This document shows positions 42,993 to 51,219 of a stretch of DNA of 64,000 bases, piece by piece (position 1 is the stretch's first letter; each line of letters begins with the position of its first letter). The notes below the pieces were generated by a model. The model did not search any database and had not been told where the DNA came from. It was given only the letters and a program-made list of their open reading frames with translations. This DNA is from Pedobacter polysacchareus (GTDB taxonomy: Bacteria > Bacteroidota > Bacteroidia > Sphingobacteriales > Sphingobacteriaceae). A program made the translations under genes and the position numbers. The stretch lies in assembly GCF_019802255.1 (NCBI RefSeq), contig NZ_JAHYSS010000006.1:416821-480820 (forward strand). Direction: 5' to 3'.

Positions 42993-43386
42993 GGTCAGAA
43001 AAGTTATGTTAATTGATGACAATGAGGTTGACCTGAAAATCAACTCCAAGATCATCACCATCACTAAATTATTTGATGAAATTATCCTTTGCCAATCGGG
43101 CGAAGAGGCGCTGAACTACTTCAGTAAAAACCAAAATGAGGAGGATAAGATTCCTGATTTCATTTTACTGGACATTCAGATGCCGGAGATGGATGGCTTT
43201 GAGTTTCTGGAAATTTATAAAGGGCTGCCAAAGTCAATCACAGAAAAATGTGTCGTAGCGATACTCTCCTCCACCCTGGATTTTGGAGACATCAAAAAAG
43301 CGGAAGCGAATCCACATGTGGTGAAGTTATTCCGGAAGCCATTGTTTCCAAAAGAACTGGAAGAAGAATTAAATAAATATTTATAA
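42982..43386 (+). CDS. Stand-alone receiver protein (134 aa)
   Basis: CheY-like receiver with no output domain. Asp13/Asp14 are in VMLIDDNEVD, Asp64 (FILLDIQMPEMDG) is the phosphoacceptor, and LFRKPLFPKEL holds the signal-coupling Lys. It belongs to a Rcp1-like single-domain class. It ends the five-gene operon at a terminator and could relay phosphate from the hybrid kinase to a target not in view. Confidence 0.92.
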   Translation: MLNKVRKVMLIDDNEVDLKINSKIITITKLFDEIILCQSGEEALNYFSKNQNEEDKIPDFILLDIQMPEMDGFEFLEIYKGLPKSITEKCVVAILSSTLDFGDIKKAEANPHVVKLFRKPLFPKELEEELNKYL

Positions 43387-43390
43387 AACA

Positions 43391-43418
43391 AAAAGCGCCT
43401 CCATCAGGAAGCGCTTTT
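43391..43418. terminator. Bidirectional terminator after the signalling operon and fabV
   Basis: Stem AAAAGCGC/GCGCTTTT with a 12-base loop; T-runs on both strands. Confidence 0.85.
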
Positions 43419-43440
43419 CTGTAATCATGATCAGGTGGTT

Positions 43441-44631
43441 TTATACCAATCCTGAAATTTCTACCATTTCATTCACGTCAGCTTCGTAATCCACACCCGC
43501 TACGTCAAAACCAAACAGGTTTAAGAAATCTTTTTTGTAACCAGCAAGATCACCGATTGCAGGAAGTGTTTCTGTAGTTGCTTCAGTCCAAAGGGCAGCA
43601 ACCTGCGCCTGAACGTCATCACGCATCTCTAAATCATCTACACGGATTCGTCCCTGCTCATCTGTCAATACTTCAGCACCTGTATACAAACGCTCTTTGA
43701 ACAAACGTTGAATTTGCTCAATACATCCCTCATGAAGGCCTTCTGCTTTCATAATTTTATACAATAATGAAATGTACAATGGAATCACTGGAATTGCAGA
43801 GCTCGCCTGAGTAACCAGGGCTTTGTTTACCGATACATAAGCTTTTCCATTGATATCTTTTAATCGATCAGCAATCTGGAACGCTGTAGCCTCTAAATGG
43901 TCTTTAGCGCGACCGATAGTGCCTTTACGGTAAACTGCTTCTGTTAGTGATGGCCCGATATAAGAATAGGCAACTGTTGTTGCACCAGGTGCAAGTAAAC
44001 CTGCAGCTTTCAATTCATCGATCCACATCGCCCAGTCTTCACCACCCATAACGGCAATCGTATTTTCAATATCATCACCTTGAGCTGGTTGAATAGAGAT
44101 ATCAGAAACAATTCCGGTATGGAAATCTACTGTTTTATTGGTATAAACTTCACCAATTGGTTTCAATACAGAACTGTGTACCACTCCTGTTACCGGGTGA
44201 ACTCTTTTTGGAGAAGCCAAACTATAAATGACCAGGTCAATTTGTCCAAGGTCAGCTTTGATCAATTCCAAAGTTTTTTCTTTGATCTCTTTTGAGAAGG
44301 CATCGCCATTGATACTTTTAGCATATAAGCCAGCTTTATGAGCCTCTGCTTCAAATGCAGCTGTATTGTACCAACCCGCTGAAGCAGTTTTTCCAGGTGC
44401 TGGTGGTTTTTCAAAATATACACCAATAGTAGATGCATTAGCTCCAAAAGCACTGGTAATTCTTGATGACAAACCAAAACCGGTTGATGCGCCTATCACA
44501 AGGACTTTTTTAGGTCCGTCGATAGGTCCTTTAGATTTCACGTAATTGATCTGGTTTAACACGTTTTGTGCGCAACCATCAGGATGAGCAGTCAGGCAGA
44601 TAAACCCACGAATTTTCGGTTCAATAATCAT
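43441..44631 (-). CDS. fabV: Enoyl-ACP/CoA reductase FabV
   Basis: NADH-dependent enoyl-acyl-carrier-protein reductase completing each fatty-acid elongation cycle. In the 396-aa protein the cofactor loop is IGASTGFGL (46-54), and the FabV signature Y-x8-K is Tyr234 to Lys243 (AVYRKGTIGRAK). IYSLASPKRVHP and the C-terminal domain are typical. FabV enzymes are known to be triclosan tolerant, in contrast to FabI. It is a single-gene unit converging on the signalling operon. Confidence 0.97.
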   Translation of the reverse strand: MIIEPKIRGFICLTAHPDGCAQNVLNQINYVKSKGPIDGPKKVLVIGASTGFGLSSRITSAFGANASTIGVYFEKPPAPGKTASAGWYNTAAFEAEAHKAGLYAKSINGDAFSKEIKEKTLELIKADLGQIDLVIYSLASPKRVHPVTGVVHSSVLKPIGEVYTNKTVDFHTGIVSDISIQPAQGDDIENTIAVMGGEDWAMWIDELKAAGLLAPGATTVAYSYIGPSLTEAVYRKGTIGRAKDHLEATAFQIADRLKDINGKAYVSVNKALVTQASSAIPVIPLYISLLYKIMKAEGLHEGCIEQIQRLFKERLYTGAEVLTDEQGRIRVDDLEMRDDVQAQVAALWTEATTETLPAIGDLAGYKKDFLNLFGFDVAGVDYEADVNEMVEISGLV

Positions 44632-44757
44632 ATTTATTCTCTTTATACGTTTTTTCTGTAAATTTTCCGCAGGGCGGTTCTTATCAAATTATTCAGCAAA
44701 CATAATTAAAACAAAATAAGTATGCCAGTTCTGGGGAAAATTGGTTGGAAAACAATA

Positions 44758-44765
44758 TATCTTTG
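44758..44765 (+). promoter_or_regulatory. -7 box upstream of the TonB-dependent receptor gene
   Basis: TATCTTTG matches TAnnTTTG, 20 bases before the ATG. No clear -33 box was found at the usual spacing. Confidence 0.5.
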
Positions 44766-44784
44766 GCCCTCAAAATAAACCGCA

Positions 44785-46674
44785 ATGCTTTTTAAAAATT
44801 CCGTGTATTTTATGGCCCTGATGGGTTCCAGCATCACTTTAAATGCACAAACAGCCCAACCTATGGCTGACACCACAAAATTAAATGAAGTCATGGTACA
44901 GGAAAACCGACTTCAACTTCCTTTTTCGAAACAAAATAGAAACATCTGGATCATTGACAGCGAAAAGATCAAGAGCTTACCGGCCAGATCAGTTAGTGAA
45001 TTGCTCAGCTATGTAACTGGTATTGATGTTCGTCAGCGCGGCCCTGGCGGTACTCAGGCCGACATCAGTATCGATGGTGGTACCTTTGATGAAACATTGG
45101 TTTTACTCAATGGCGTTAAAATTACTGATCCGCAAACGGGTCACAACATGATGAACCTACCCATTACCATGGATGATATTGACCATATTGAAGTCCTGCG
45201 TGGCTCTGCATCCAGAGTTTACGGCATTAATGCGTTAACCGGAGCGATAAATATTGTGACCCGCAGTCCGCAGAAGACCGGTATTTCAGCCAATGTGTTT
45301 GCTGGAAGTAGTTTTAAACACAGAGATGGAGCTGGGGGTATTTACTTGAACAACGGCCAGCATCTGAGTGGCAGCCTCGCTTTAGATCAGTCCAGTCATT
45401 TGTTTTCCATCGGACGGGAATCAGGCAATGGTTACCGTTACAATACTGCTTTCAATAATCAGAAACTATATTATCAGGGAAAAATCAAACTGGGAAAAGA
45501 AGACCAGCTGGATGTGATGGCTGGCTATACCTACAATAAATTCGGTGCAAATGGATTCTATGCTGCACCAAATGATAAGGAATCAGAAGAAACTGTAAAA
45601 ACGGCGATTGCTTCCCTGGCTTATACCACAAAAATCACGGAGCACTGGACCATGGTTCCAAGGATCAGTTACCGCAATAACGTAGATAATTACCTCTTTA
45701 ACAAGGTAACATTAGCTTATCCCCCTAACCATCACGTAAGTAATGTCCTGGATGCAGAATTAAACAATACGATACAAACTGAGTTCGGTACCTTCGGATT
45801 GGGCCTGGAAACCAGGACAGAATATATCAAGAGCAGCAGTCTCGGGAAGAGAAACCGCAGCAATTCCGGCTTTTTTGGAGAGTATAAATTTGAGCCTTTC
45901 GATCGATTATCAGTAAATGTTGGCGCTTATACCAATTACAATTCTGACTATGGATGGCAGGCTTTTCCTGGCCTCGACATTGGCTACAATATTTACGGCA
46001 ATTGGAGATTATATGGTAATCTAGGTACTGGACAGCGTTTGCCAACCTATACCGACCTTTATTATAAAGGGCCTTCCAATGAAGGTAATGACCAGTTGCA
46101 TCCCGAAAAATCAAAATATGCGGAAGCCGGAATCAAGTTCAACAACGCAAGATTCTCCGCCAATGCCAGTTATTTTACCCGCCGGATCAGTGATTTTATT
46201 GATTGGACAAAAGAAAACATTACCGATCGTTACCAGCCACAAAATTATGCTCAGGTCAATACCACTGGCTTGACATTAAGTGGAGATTACCGCTGGACTG
46301 CCCCTTCCGGCAGCATTGGCATCCTGAATGGCTTCCGATTGGGCGCTGCTTACACCTATCTGGATCCGACAATTAAAACTACTATTTCTACTGCCAACAT
46401 CTCCAGATATGCTTTAAGAAGTTTAAAGAATCAATTGAATGGCACCTTAACAACTTCTTTCTGCAAGGTAATGGATTTAACAATTGCTGCCCGTTATCAA
46501 GACCGTATTACTTATAAAGATTATACGGTGATCGATGCCAAACTGGCCTATAAGCAACCACATTACAACCTCTATTTGGATGCGGGCAACCTGTTTAATG
46601 CGCAATTTATTGAAGCGGAAGCCATTCCAATGCCAGGATCATGGTACACGTTAGGCTTTAAGCTGAATTATTAA
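44785..46674 (+). CDS. TonB-dependent outer-membrane receptor (BtuB-like size)
   Basis: 629-aa outer-membrane transporter. The signal peptide ends LNAQ, then comes the plug domain (KLNEVMVQENRLQLPFSKQN, LSYVTGIDVRQRGPGGTQAD, IEVLRGSASRVYGINALTGA) and a 22-strand barrel ending FNAQFIEAEAIPMPG...FKLNY. It has no carboxypeptidase-like N-terminal extension or SusD partner, so it resembles simple siderophore or cobalamin receptors. The ligand is unknown. Its end overlaps the convergent MutS-like gene by 4 bases. Confidence 0.93.
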   Translation: MLFKNSVYFMALMGSSITLNAQTAQPMADTTKLNEVMVQENRLQLPFSKQNRNIWIIDSEKIKSLPARSVSELLSYVTGIDVRQRGPGGTQADISIDGGTFDETLVLLNGVKITDPQTGHNMMNLPITMDDIDHIEVLRGSASRVYGINALTGAINIVTRSPQKTGISANVFAGSSFKHRDGAGGIYLNNGQHLSGSLALDQSSHLFSIGRESGNGYRYNTAFNNQKLYYQGKIKLGKEDQLDVMAGYTYNKFGANGFYAAPNDKESEETVKTAIASLAYTTKITEHWTMVPRISYRNNVDNYLFNKVTLAYPPNHHVSNVLDAELNNTIQTEFGTFGLGLETRTEYIKSSSLGKRNRSNSGFFGEYKFEPFDRLSVNVGAYTNYNSDYGWQAFPGLDIGYNIYGNWRLYGNLGTGQRLPTYTDLYYKGPSNEGNDQLHPEKSKYAEAGIKFNNARFSANASYFTRRISDFIDWTKENITDRYQPQNYAQVNTTGLTLSGDYRWTAPSGSIGILNGFRLGAAYTYLDPTIKTTISTANISRYALRSLKNQLNGTLTTSFCKVMDLTIAARYQDRITYKDYTVIDAKLAYKQPHYNLYLDAGNLFNAQFIEAEAIPMPGSWYTLGFKLNY

Positions 46675-48002
46675 GTTTTTGGGGAAACAGCACGGATAAT
46701 GTCCACAATTCCTTCTTTTTGGATGATGTACATCCCTAAACGTTCTTCAGAAACACCTTCCTTAAGCCGGTATGTAAATACCGGCTTTTCTCCTTCAAAA
46801 AAGGTATCCAGATATTTGAAAGCGATATGATTTAGTGGCTTGAGCGCAGCTGCAAGCTCCACCAGATGTGTAGAGATAAAAAATACCGAATTACGGATGG
46901 TCGTCAGTTCTGAAATGATCAGCAAGGAAGCATCATAGGCATCTCTTACATTTGTTCCTCTAAAAAGTTCGTCAAAAACAATAAACATTCGGTTGTTTTC
47001 CAGGAGTGCCGTTGCAGCTTCTTTTACCCGTTTTACTTCAGAATAATAATGGCTAAGCCCTTGTCCGAGCTGATCCGGTAGGTTAATTGTGGTCAATAAA
47101 CCATTAAAAATGGCTATTTTCATCGAACTTGCAGGAACTGGAAAGCCTAAATGTGCCAGGTAAACAGCCAATCCCAACGACTTTAACAAAGATGATTTAC
47201 CTGCCATATTGGATCCGGTAAGAAAAACCATGTTTTCGGCTTGATTCAAAAAAATATCATTTTTAACGGGCTCATCAAAGGAGGGATGGAAGAAACCAAC
47301 AAGCCCCAGCTCCAGATTTTCAGTTTCGGAATATTCAGGGAAGCAGAATTGTCTTTTTCTGGCCACTGTAGCAATGGTTTCATAAGCGTCCAGTTCATAA
47401 ATCAGCTGTAATAAATGGAGTAGTTCTATTTTCTCTTTTCCACGAAAGCTATGGTCTAACTTACTCACCTGATAAAACTTAAGTTTTTTTTCATTAAGGC
47501 CCGCAGCAGTCTTTAAAGACTCTATATTCAATATTATTTCGATCTCTTTCAGTTTATTCTTCAAATATTCTGGCACCTTGGTCAGATCCTGTTCAGCTAT
47601 AAAACGGGATAGATATTTCAAAGTGCTAATCAGAAACTCTAATCCTTTAATCACGATATAATAGTCGTTGCTAGACTTATTCCCGATGAAATCCACCAAA
47701 GCATCCAGCATATTATTTCTGGAAAGTACTTTATTGAATTTCAAATAATACCCGATCAGGTCTAATTGTTCACTTTTAACCGCTATCTGCAGCTTATAAT
47801 CTTGAAAATATTTGATCGCAGATTGACGCCCATTCAGTAAATGAATATCTGAAGATGGCCTTTCCATCATTTCCTGAATTTTCTCCTTCCCTCCTAATGT
47901 TCTCGTTGCTTTAAAAAAGCTGAATATAGATTCGTCAGCCGATGCATCGGTAAATACATTCAGGTCTCTAAAAGTTTGGCGATCCATTTTAAAATTAGTC
48001 AT
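46671..48002 (-). CDS. Stand-alone MutS-type ATPase (no mismatch domain)
   Basis: 443 aa. The C-terminal MutS ATPase region has Walker A GSNMAGKS (263-270), Walker B FIVFDELFRGTN (340-351) and STH (377-379). The N-terminal ~240 residues are helical and resemble MutS core/lever helices. The mismatch-recognition (FxE) and connector domains of MutS1 are absent, so this is not mutS. Similar short MutS-like proteins occur in Bacteroidota without known function. Confidence 0.8.
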   Translation of the reverse strand: MTNFKMDRQTFRDLNVFTDASADESIFSFFKATRTLGGKEKIQEMMERPSSDIHLLNGRQSAIKYFQDYKLQIAVKSEQLDLIGYYLKFNKVLSRNNMLDALVDFIGNKSSNDYYIVIKGLEFLISTLKYLSRFIAEQDLTKVPEYLKNKLKEIEIILNIESLKTAAGLNEKKLKFYQVSKLDHSFRGKEKIELLHLLQLIYELDAYETIATVARKRQFCFPEYSETENLELGLVGFFHPSFDEPVKNDIFLNQAENMVFLTGSNMAGKSSLLKSLGLAVYLAHLGFPVPASSMKIAIFNGLLTTINLPDQLGQGLSHYYSEVKRVKEAATALLENNRMFIVFDELFRGTNVRDAYDASLLIISELTTIRNSVFFISTHLVELAAALKPLNHIAFKYLDTFFEGEKPVFTYRLKEGVSEERLGMYIIQKEGIVDIIRAVSPKT

Positions 48003-48248
48003 AGTTTATTTTCAGGATTTAATATTAGGAGGCCAAAGCAATTTTCTTTTCACAACTGCCATGAATACCGCAAAATTCAATATAGCAACAATGTTTAGTT
48101 TAATCGTTTCCGATCCTCATTTAATTAATCTTCCGAAATTAGCTCACATAAATAAATTGATGTACTATATTCGTTATCAGATTTCATCTACCATCTCTAT
48201 TAATAAAAACGCTATAAACCAACCAAAACGAAAGCACCAATCAACAAC

Positions 48249-49229
48249 ATGGAAGAAAAGACTACCAGAAACAAAGCATCCTGGCCAATAAAAGCAGTTA
48301 TTTTGATCATTTTAATCATTGGTGCTGGTTATTGGGCTTTAGAAAGTGGCAGATTTGATACACAAGCGAATAACTTAAATTCGATTGGCACGCTAAAAAA
48401 GAAAGCGACAGTTGGCAGCCCTGATGACCACCCTGAATTTAATTATAGTCCGGAAAAACCAGTAAATGGAGCGTACAAGGGTGTAGTAGAAGTTGGCGCT
48501 TCAGGTTTCAATTCTTTCATTGTGAATATCGACAAAGAGAAACGTTGGGAAATTATTTCTAAAGATTTCGGAAAATCATTTGTCTATGAGGGAATGGCCA
48601 GCACCACCGACATCAGAATGGGGTTAAAAGATTATATAGGGGGTATGTTTGATAAAGGAGTGAAATCAAAAAACATTCATTTTGTAATCAGTTCTGGTGC
48701 ACAAAAAGTGCCTAAAACTGCCGCTATCTCTTCAGAATTAAAAAAGATGGGTTATATCGTAAACCTGGTCACGCCCGAAGAAGAAGGGAAATTGGCCTTA
48801 AAATGTGTATTACCTGACAGCTATTCAGATTCTTCATTTGTAGTAGACATTGGCTCTGGAAACACTAAAATATGCTGGAAAGACAATTCCGTACATTTTG
48901 AAGAGGCCCCAGGGGCAAAATATTATGAGAAGGATATGGTGGATAAGGACGTTTATGATCAGGTAAAATTGGCTGCCGGAAAAATACCTGCTGCCCAACG
49001 TAAAATATGTTTCATCATTGGCGGAGTACCATTTGAACTGGCCAATCAAAGTCGGAAAGGACAGGAAAGATATACGGTATTAAAAGATCCAGGAAAATAT
49101 AAAACAGATAAAATCAAGATCAAAAGTGGCGTAAACATCTACCAGGCTATTAAAGATGCGACGAACTGCAATACTTTTGTGTTCGATTGGGATTCCAATT
49201 TCACTATTGGATTTTTATTGTCGATTTAG
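48249..49229 (+). CDS. Membrane-anchored Ppx/GppA-like ASKHA protein
   Basis: 326 aa. The N-terminal anchor AVILIILIIGAGYWAL is followed by a short linker and an ASKHA fold. VVEVGASGFNSFIVNID matches the first phosphate loop and FVVDIGSGNTKICW the second, with TEEEGKL-like spacing between. The layout resembles exopolyphosphatase/guanosine pentaphosphatase or actin-like proteins, but some catalytic Glu cannot be placed with certainty. The globular part is probably on the outer face of the inner membrane. Activity is unknown. Confidence 0.65.
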   Translation: MEEKTTRNKASWPIKAVILIILIIGAGYWALESGRFDTQANNLNSIGTLKKKATVGSPDDHPEFNYSPEKPVNGAYKGVVEVGASGFNSFIVNIDKEKRWEIISKDFGKSFVYEGMASTTDIRMGLKDYIGGMFDKGVKSKNIHFVISSGAQKVPKTAAISSELKKMGYIVNLVTPEEEGKLALKCVLPDSYSDSSFVVDIGSGNTKICWKDNSVHFEEAPGAKYYEKDMVDKDVYDQVKLAAGKIPAAQRKICFIIGGVPFELANQSRKGQERYTVLKDPGKYKTDKIKIKSGVNIYQAIKDATNCNTFVFDWDSNFTIGFLLSI

Positions 49230-49236
49230 CCTTAAG

Positions 49237-49276
49237 CTAAAAAGCAGTTCCATTAAATTTTGGAACTGCTTTTTAG
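49237..49276. terminator. Bidirectional terminator between the ASKHA gene and miaE
   Basis: 16-bp perfect stem CTAAAAAGCAGTTCCA/TGGAACTGCTTTTTAG with an 8-base loop. Confidence 0.95.
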
Positions 49277-49293
49277 TTATAATTTCTTAAATA

Positions 49294-49875
49294 TTAGCCG
49301 TGTATCGCTTCTTTGTTGCCATAGCTTTGGATCAGTTCCCCTTCAAACTCCAGCCATTCTTTCCATCTCGCATCCACATCTACATCGATGGTATATTTAC
49401 GGGCAAAATTTAAAAAAGTTGTATAATGACCGGCTTCAGATACCATAAGGTCATGGTAAAACTTCGCCAGTTCAGGGTCTTTAATATTTTGTGACAGCAC
49501 GCGGAAACGCTCGCAGCTCCTTGCTTCAATCATTGCAGCGAATAATAGTCTGTCGATAAAGGCATTATTTCTACTGCCATCTCTGCGGCTAAATTTCACT
49601 AATCGGCCCACATAATCATCTTTACGCTCTCTTCCGAGGGTATACCCGCGTTTATTGATAATTTCGATCACCATTTGAAAATGCTGCATCTCTTCAATCG
49701 CAATGGCGGTGAGTTCTTCTACCAAATCCATGTGCTCAGAATTATTCGTAATTAAAGTAATCGCATTTGTTGCGGCTTTTTGTTCGCACCAGGCATGATC
49801 CGTTAATATTTCTTCTAAATTCGATTCTGCAATATTAGCCCAACGGGGGTCTGTTAATAATTTTAGTCCAAGCAT
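49294..49875 (-). CDS. miaE: tRNA-(ms2io6A37) hydroxylase MiaE
   Basis: 193-aa ferritin-like di-iron monooxygenase that hydroxylates the isopentenyl group of ms2i6A37 in tRNA. The Glu and His metal ligands lie in HAWCEQKAA, IEEMQHFQMV, EARSCERF and SEAGHYTTF, the paired motifs of the four-helix bundle. Length is normal. MiaE acts after MiaA and MiaB, which are not here. It converges on the ASKHA gene and diverges from the glycosyltransferase gene. Confidence 0.94.
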   Translation of the reverse strand: MLGLKLLTDPRWANIAESNLEEILTDHAWCEQKAATNAITLITNNSEHMDLVEELTAIAIEEMQHFQMVIEIINKRGYTLGRERKDDYVGRLVKFSRRDGSRNNAFIDRLLFAAMIEARSCERFRVLSQNIKDPELAKFYHDLMVSEAGHYTTFLNFARKYTIDVDVDARWKEWLEFEGELIQSYGNKEAIHG

Positions 49876-49963
49876 GAGGTATAAATAAAATTCTCTGCCC
49901 CAAAATTAGGAATAATCGCAGGCTTTGCAGTAAAAACATCTATTTTGCGACAATTTTAAAGAA

Positions 49964-51208
49964 ATGAGCGAAAAGAAAACATTAATCATCGGTTTAGTAT
50001 GGCCAGAGCCATGCTCTTCAGCAGCGGGAACAAGAATGCTTCAGCTGATTGATTTCTTTATTGCTGATGGTCATCAGGTGATTTTTGCTTGTGCAGCAGC
50101 TAAAACAGCACACAGCTTTGACCTGGAGGGAAAAGGAGTTAGCGAACTGGTTATTGAATTAAATGATGATGGTTTTAACGGCTTGATTCGGGAAATTGCT
50201 CCGGATATCGTTCTTTTCGACCGCTTTGTGATGGAAGAACAATATGGCTGGCGGGTACAGCAGGAATGTCCTAATGCGCTTAGAATCCTGGATACGGAAG
50301 ACCTCCATTGTTTACGTCATGCACGACAGCAGGCTATAAAAAGCGGAAAACATTTTCAAATCAGTGATTTGTTTACGGATATGGCGAAAAGAGAAATCGC
50401 TGCTATACTGCGATGTGACCTTTCTTTGATCATTTCCGAACTGGAAATGAAAATCTTAAAGGAAACTTTTCATATCGACCCTTCTTTAATTTACTACCTC
50501 CCCTTTTTAGAAGAAACATTGGAAGAAAAAGACCTTAAGCAATGGCCATCTTTTGAAGAAAGAGCTGGATTTGTGTTTATTGGCAATTACTTACATGAGC
50601 CGAACTGGCATACCCTGCAAACCTTAAAAACAGCCATATGGCCGCTGCTCCGGAAAAAATTACCGGGAGTAGCCTTGCATATTTATGGGGCTTACAGCAA
50701 TCAGAAAGTAATGCAGCTCTACAATGAAAAAGAGAAATTTCTGGTTCATGGCCGTGCGGAAGATGCTAAGAAAGCGATTGCGCAGCATAAAGTCCTGCTC
50801 GCACCGATCCAATTTGGCGCTGGTTTGAAAGGGAAATTCATTGATGCCATGTTAACGGGTACACCAAATGTGACGAGTACCATTGGTGCGGAAGCCATGG
50901 CTGGCGATTTAGACTGGAATGGGCTCATCGCCGATGATCCTGAGCTTTTCATCACCGCAGCAGTTACTTTATATCAAATGAAAGATAAATGGCTGCAAGC
51001 GCGGCAAAACGGCATCGACCTCTTAAATAATCGGTATGCTAAGTCGTCATTTTTACCAGCTTTTGGTATGACTTTGAAAAATTTAAGCCATCAACTGAAA
51101 ACTCATCGCCAGCATAATTTCTTTGGCCAGATCCTGCAATACCACAATGCCAGCAGCACTAAATACATGTCTTTATGGATTACTGAAAAGAAACGTCATC
51201 GCCCTTAA
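49964..51208 (+). CDS. GT4-like glycosyltransferase
   Basis: 414-aa predicted glycosyltransferase with two Rossmann-like halves. The N-terminal opening is IIGLVWPEPCSSAAGTRMLQ, and the nucleotide-sugar domain has GFVFIGNYLHEPNWHTLQTL, then LHIYGAYSNQKV, HGRAEDAKKAIAQHKVLLAP and GAGLKGKFIDAMLTGTP, which has the GT4/GT-B Glu-type motif. No membrane segment. Donor and acceptor are unknown; it stands alone, so it may act on an envelope glycan. It converges on the PAS kinase with 11 bases between stops. Confidence 0.82.
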   Translation: MSEKKTLIIGLVWPEPCSSAAGTRMLQLIDFFIADGHQVIFACAAAKTAHSFDLEGKGVSELVIELNDDGFNGLIREIAPDIVLFDRFVMEEQYGWRVQQECPNALRILDTEDLHCLRHARQQAIKSGKHFQISDLFTDMAKREIAAILRCDLSLIISELEMKILKETFHIDPSLIYYLPFLEETLEEKDLKQWPSFEERAGFVFIGNYLHEPNWHTLQTLKTAIWPLLRKKLPGVALHIYGAYSNQKVMQLYNEKEKFLVHGRAEDAKKAIAQHKVLLAPIQFGAGLKGKFIDAMLTGTPNVTSTIGAEAMAGDLDWNGLIADDPELFITAAVTLYQMKDKWLQARQNGIDLLNNRYAKSSFLPAFGMTLKNLSHQLKTHRQHNFFGQILQYHNASSTKYMSLWITEKKRHRP

Positions 51209-51219
51209 AACAGCTATAA

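Noticed and set aside
48061..48291. 76-aa forward frame before the Ppx-like gene
   Set aside because: It overlaps the better-supported gene at 48249 by 43 bases, has low-complexity content and shows no family character.
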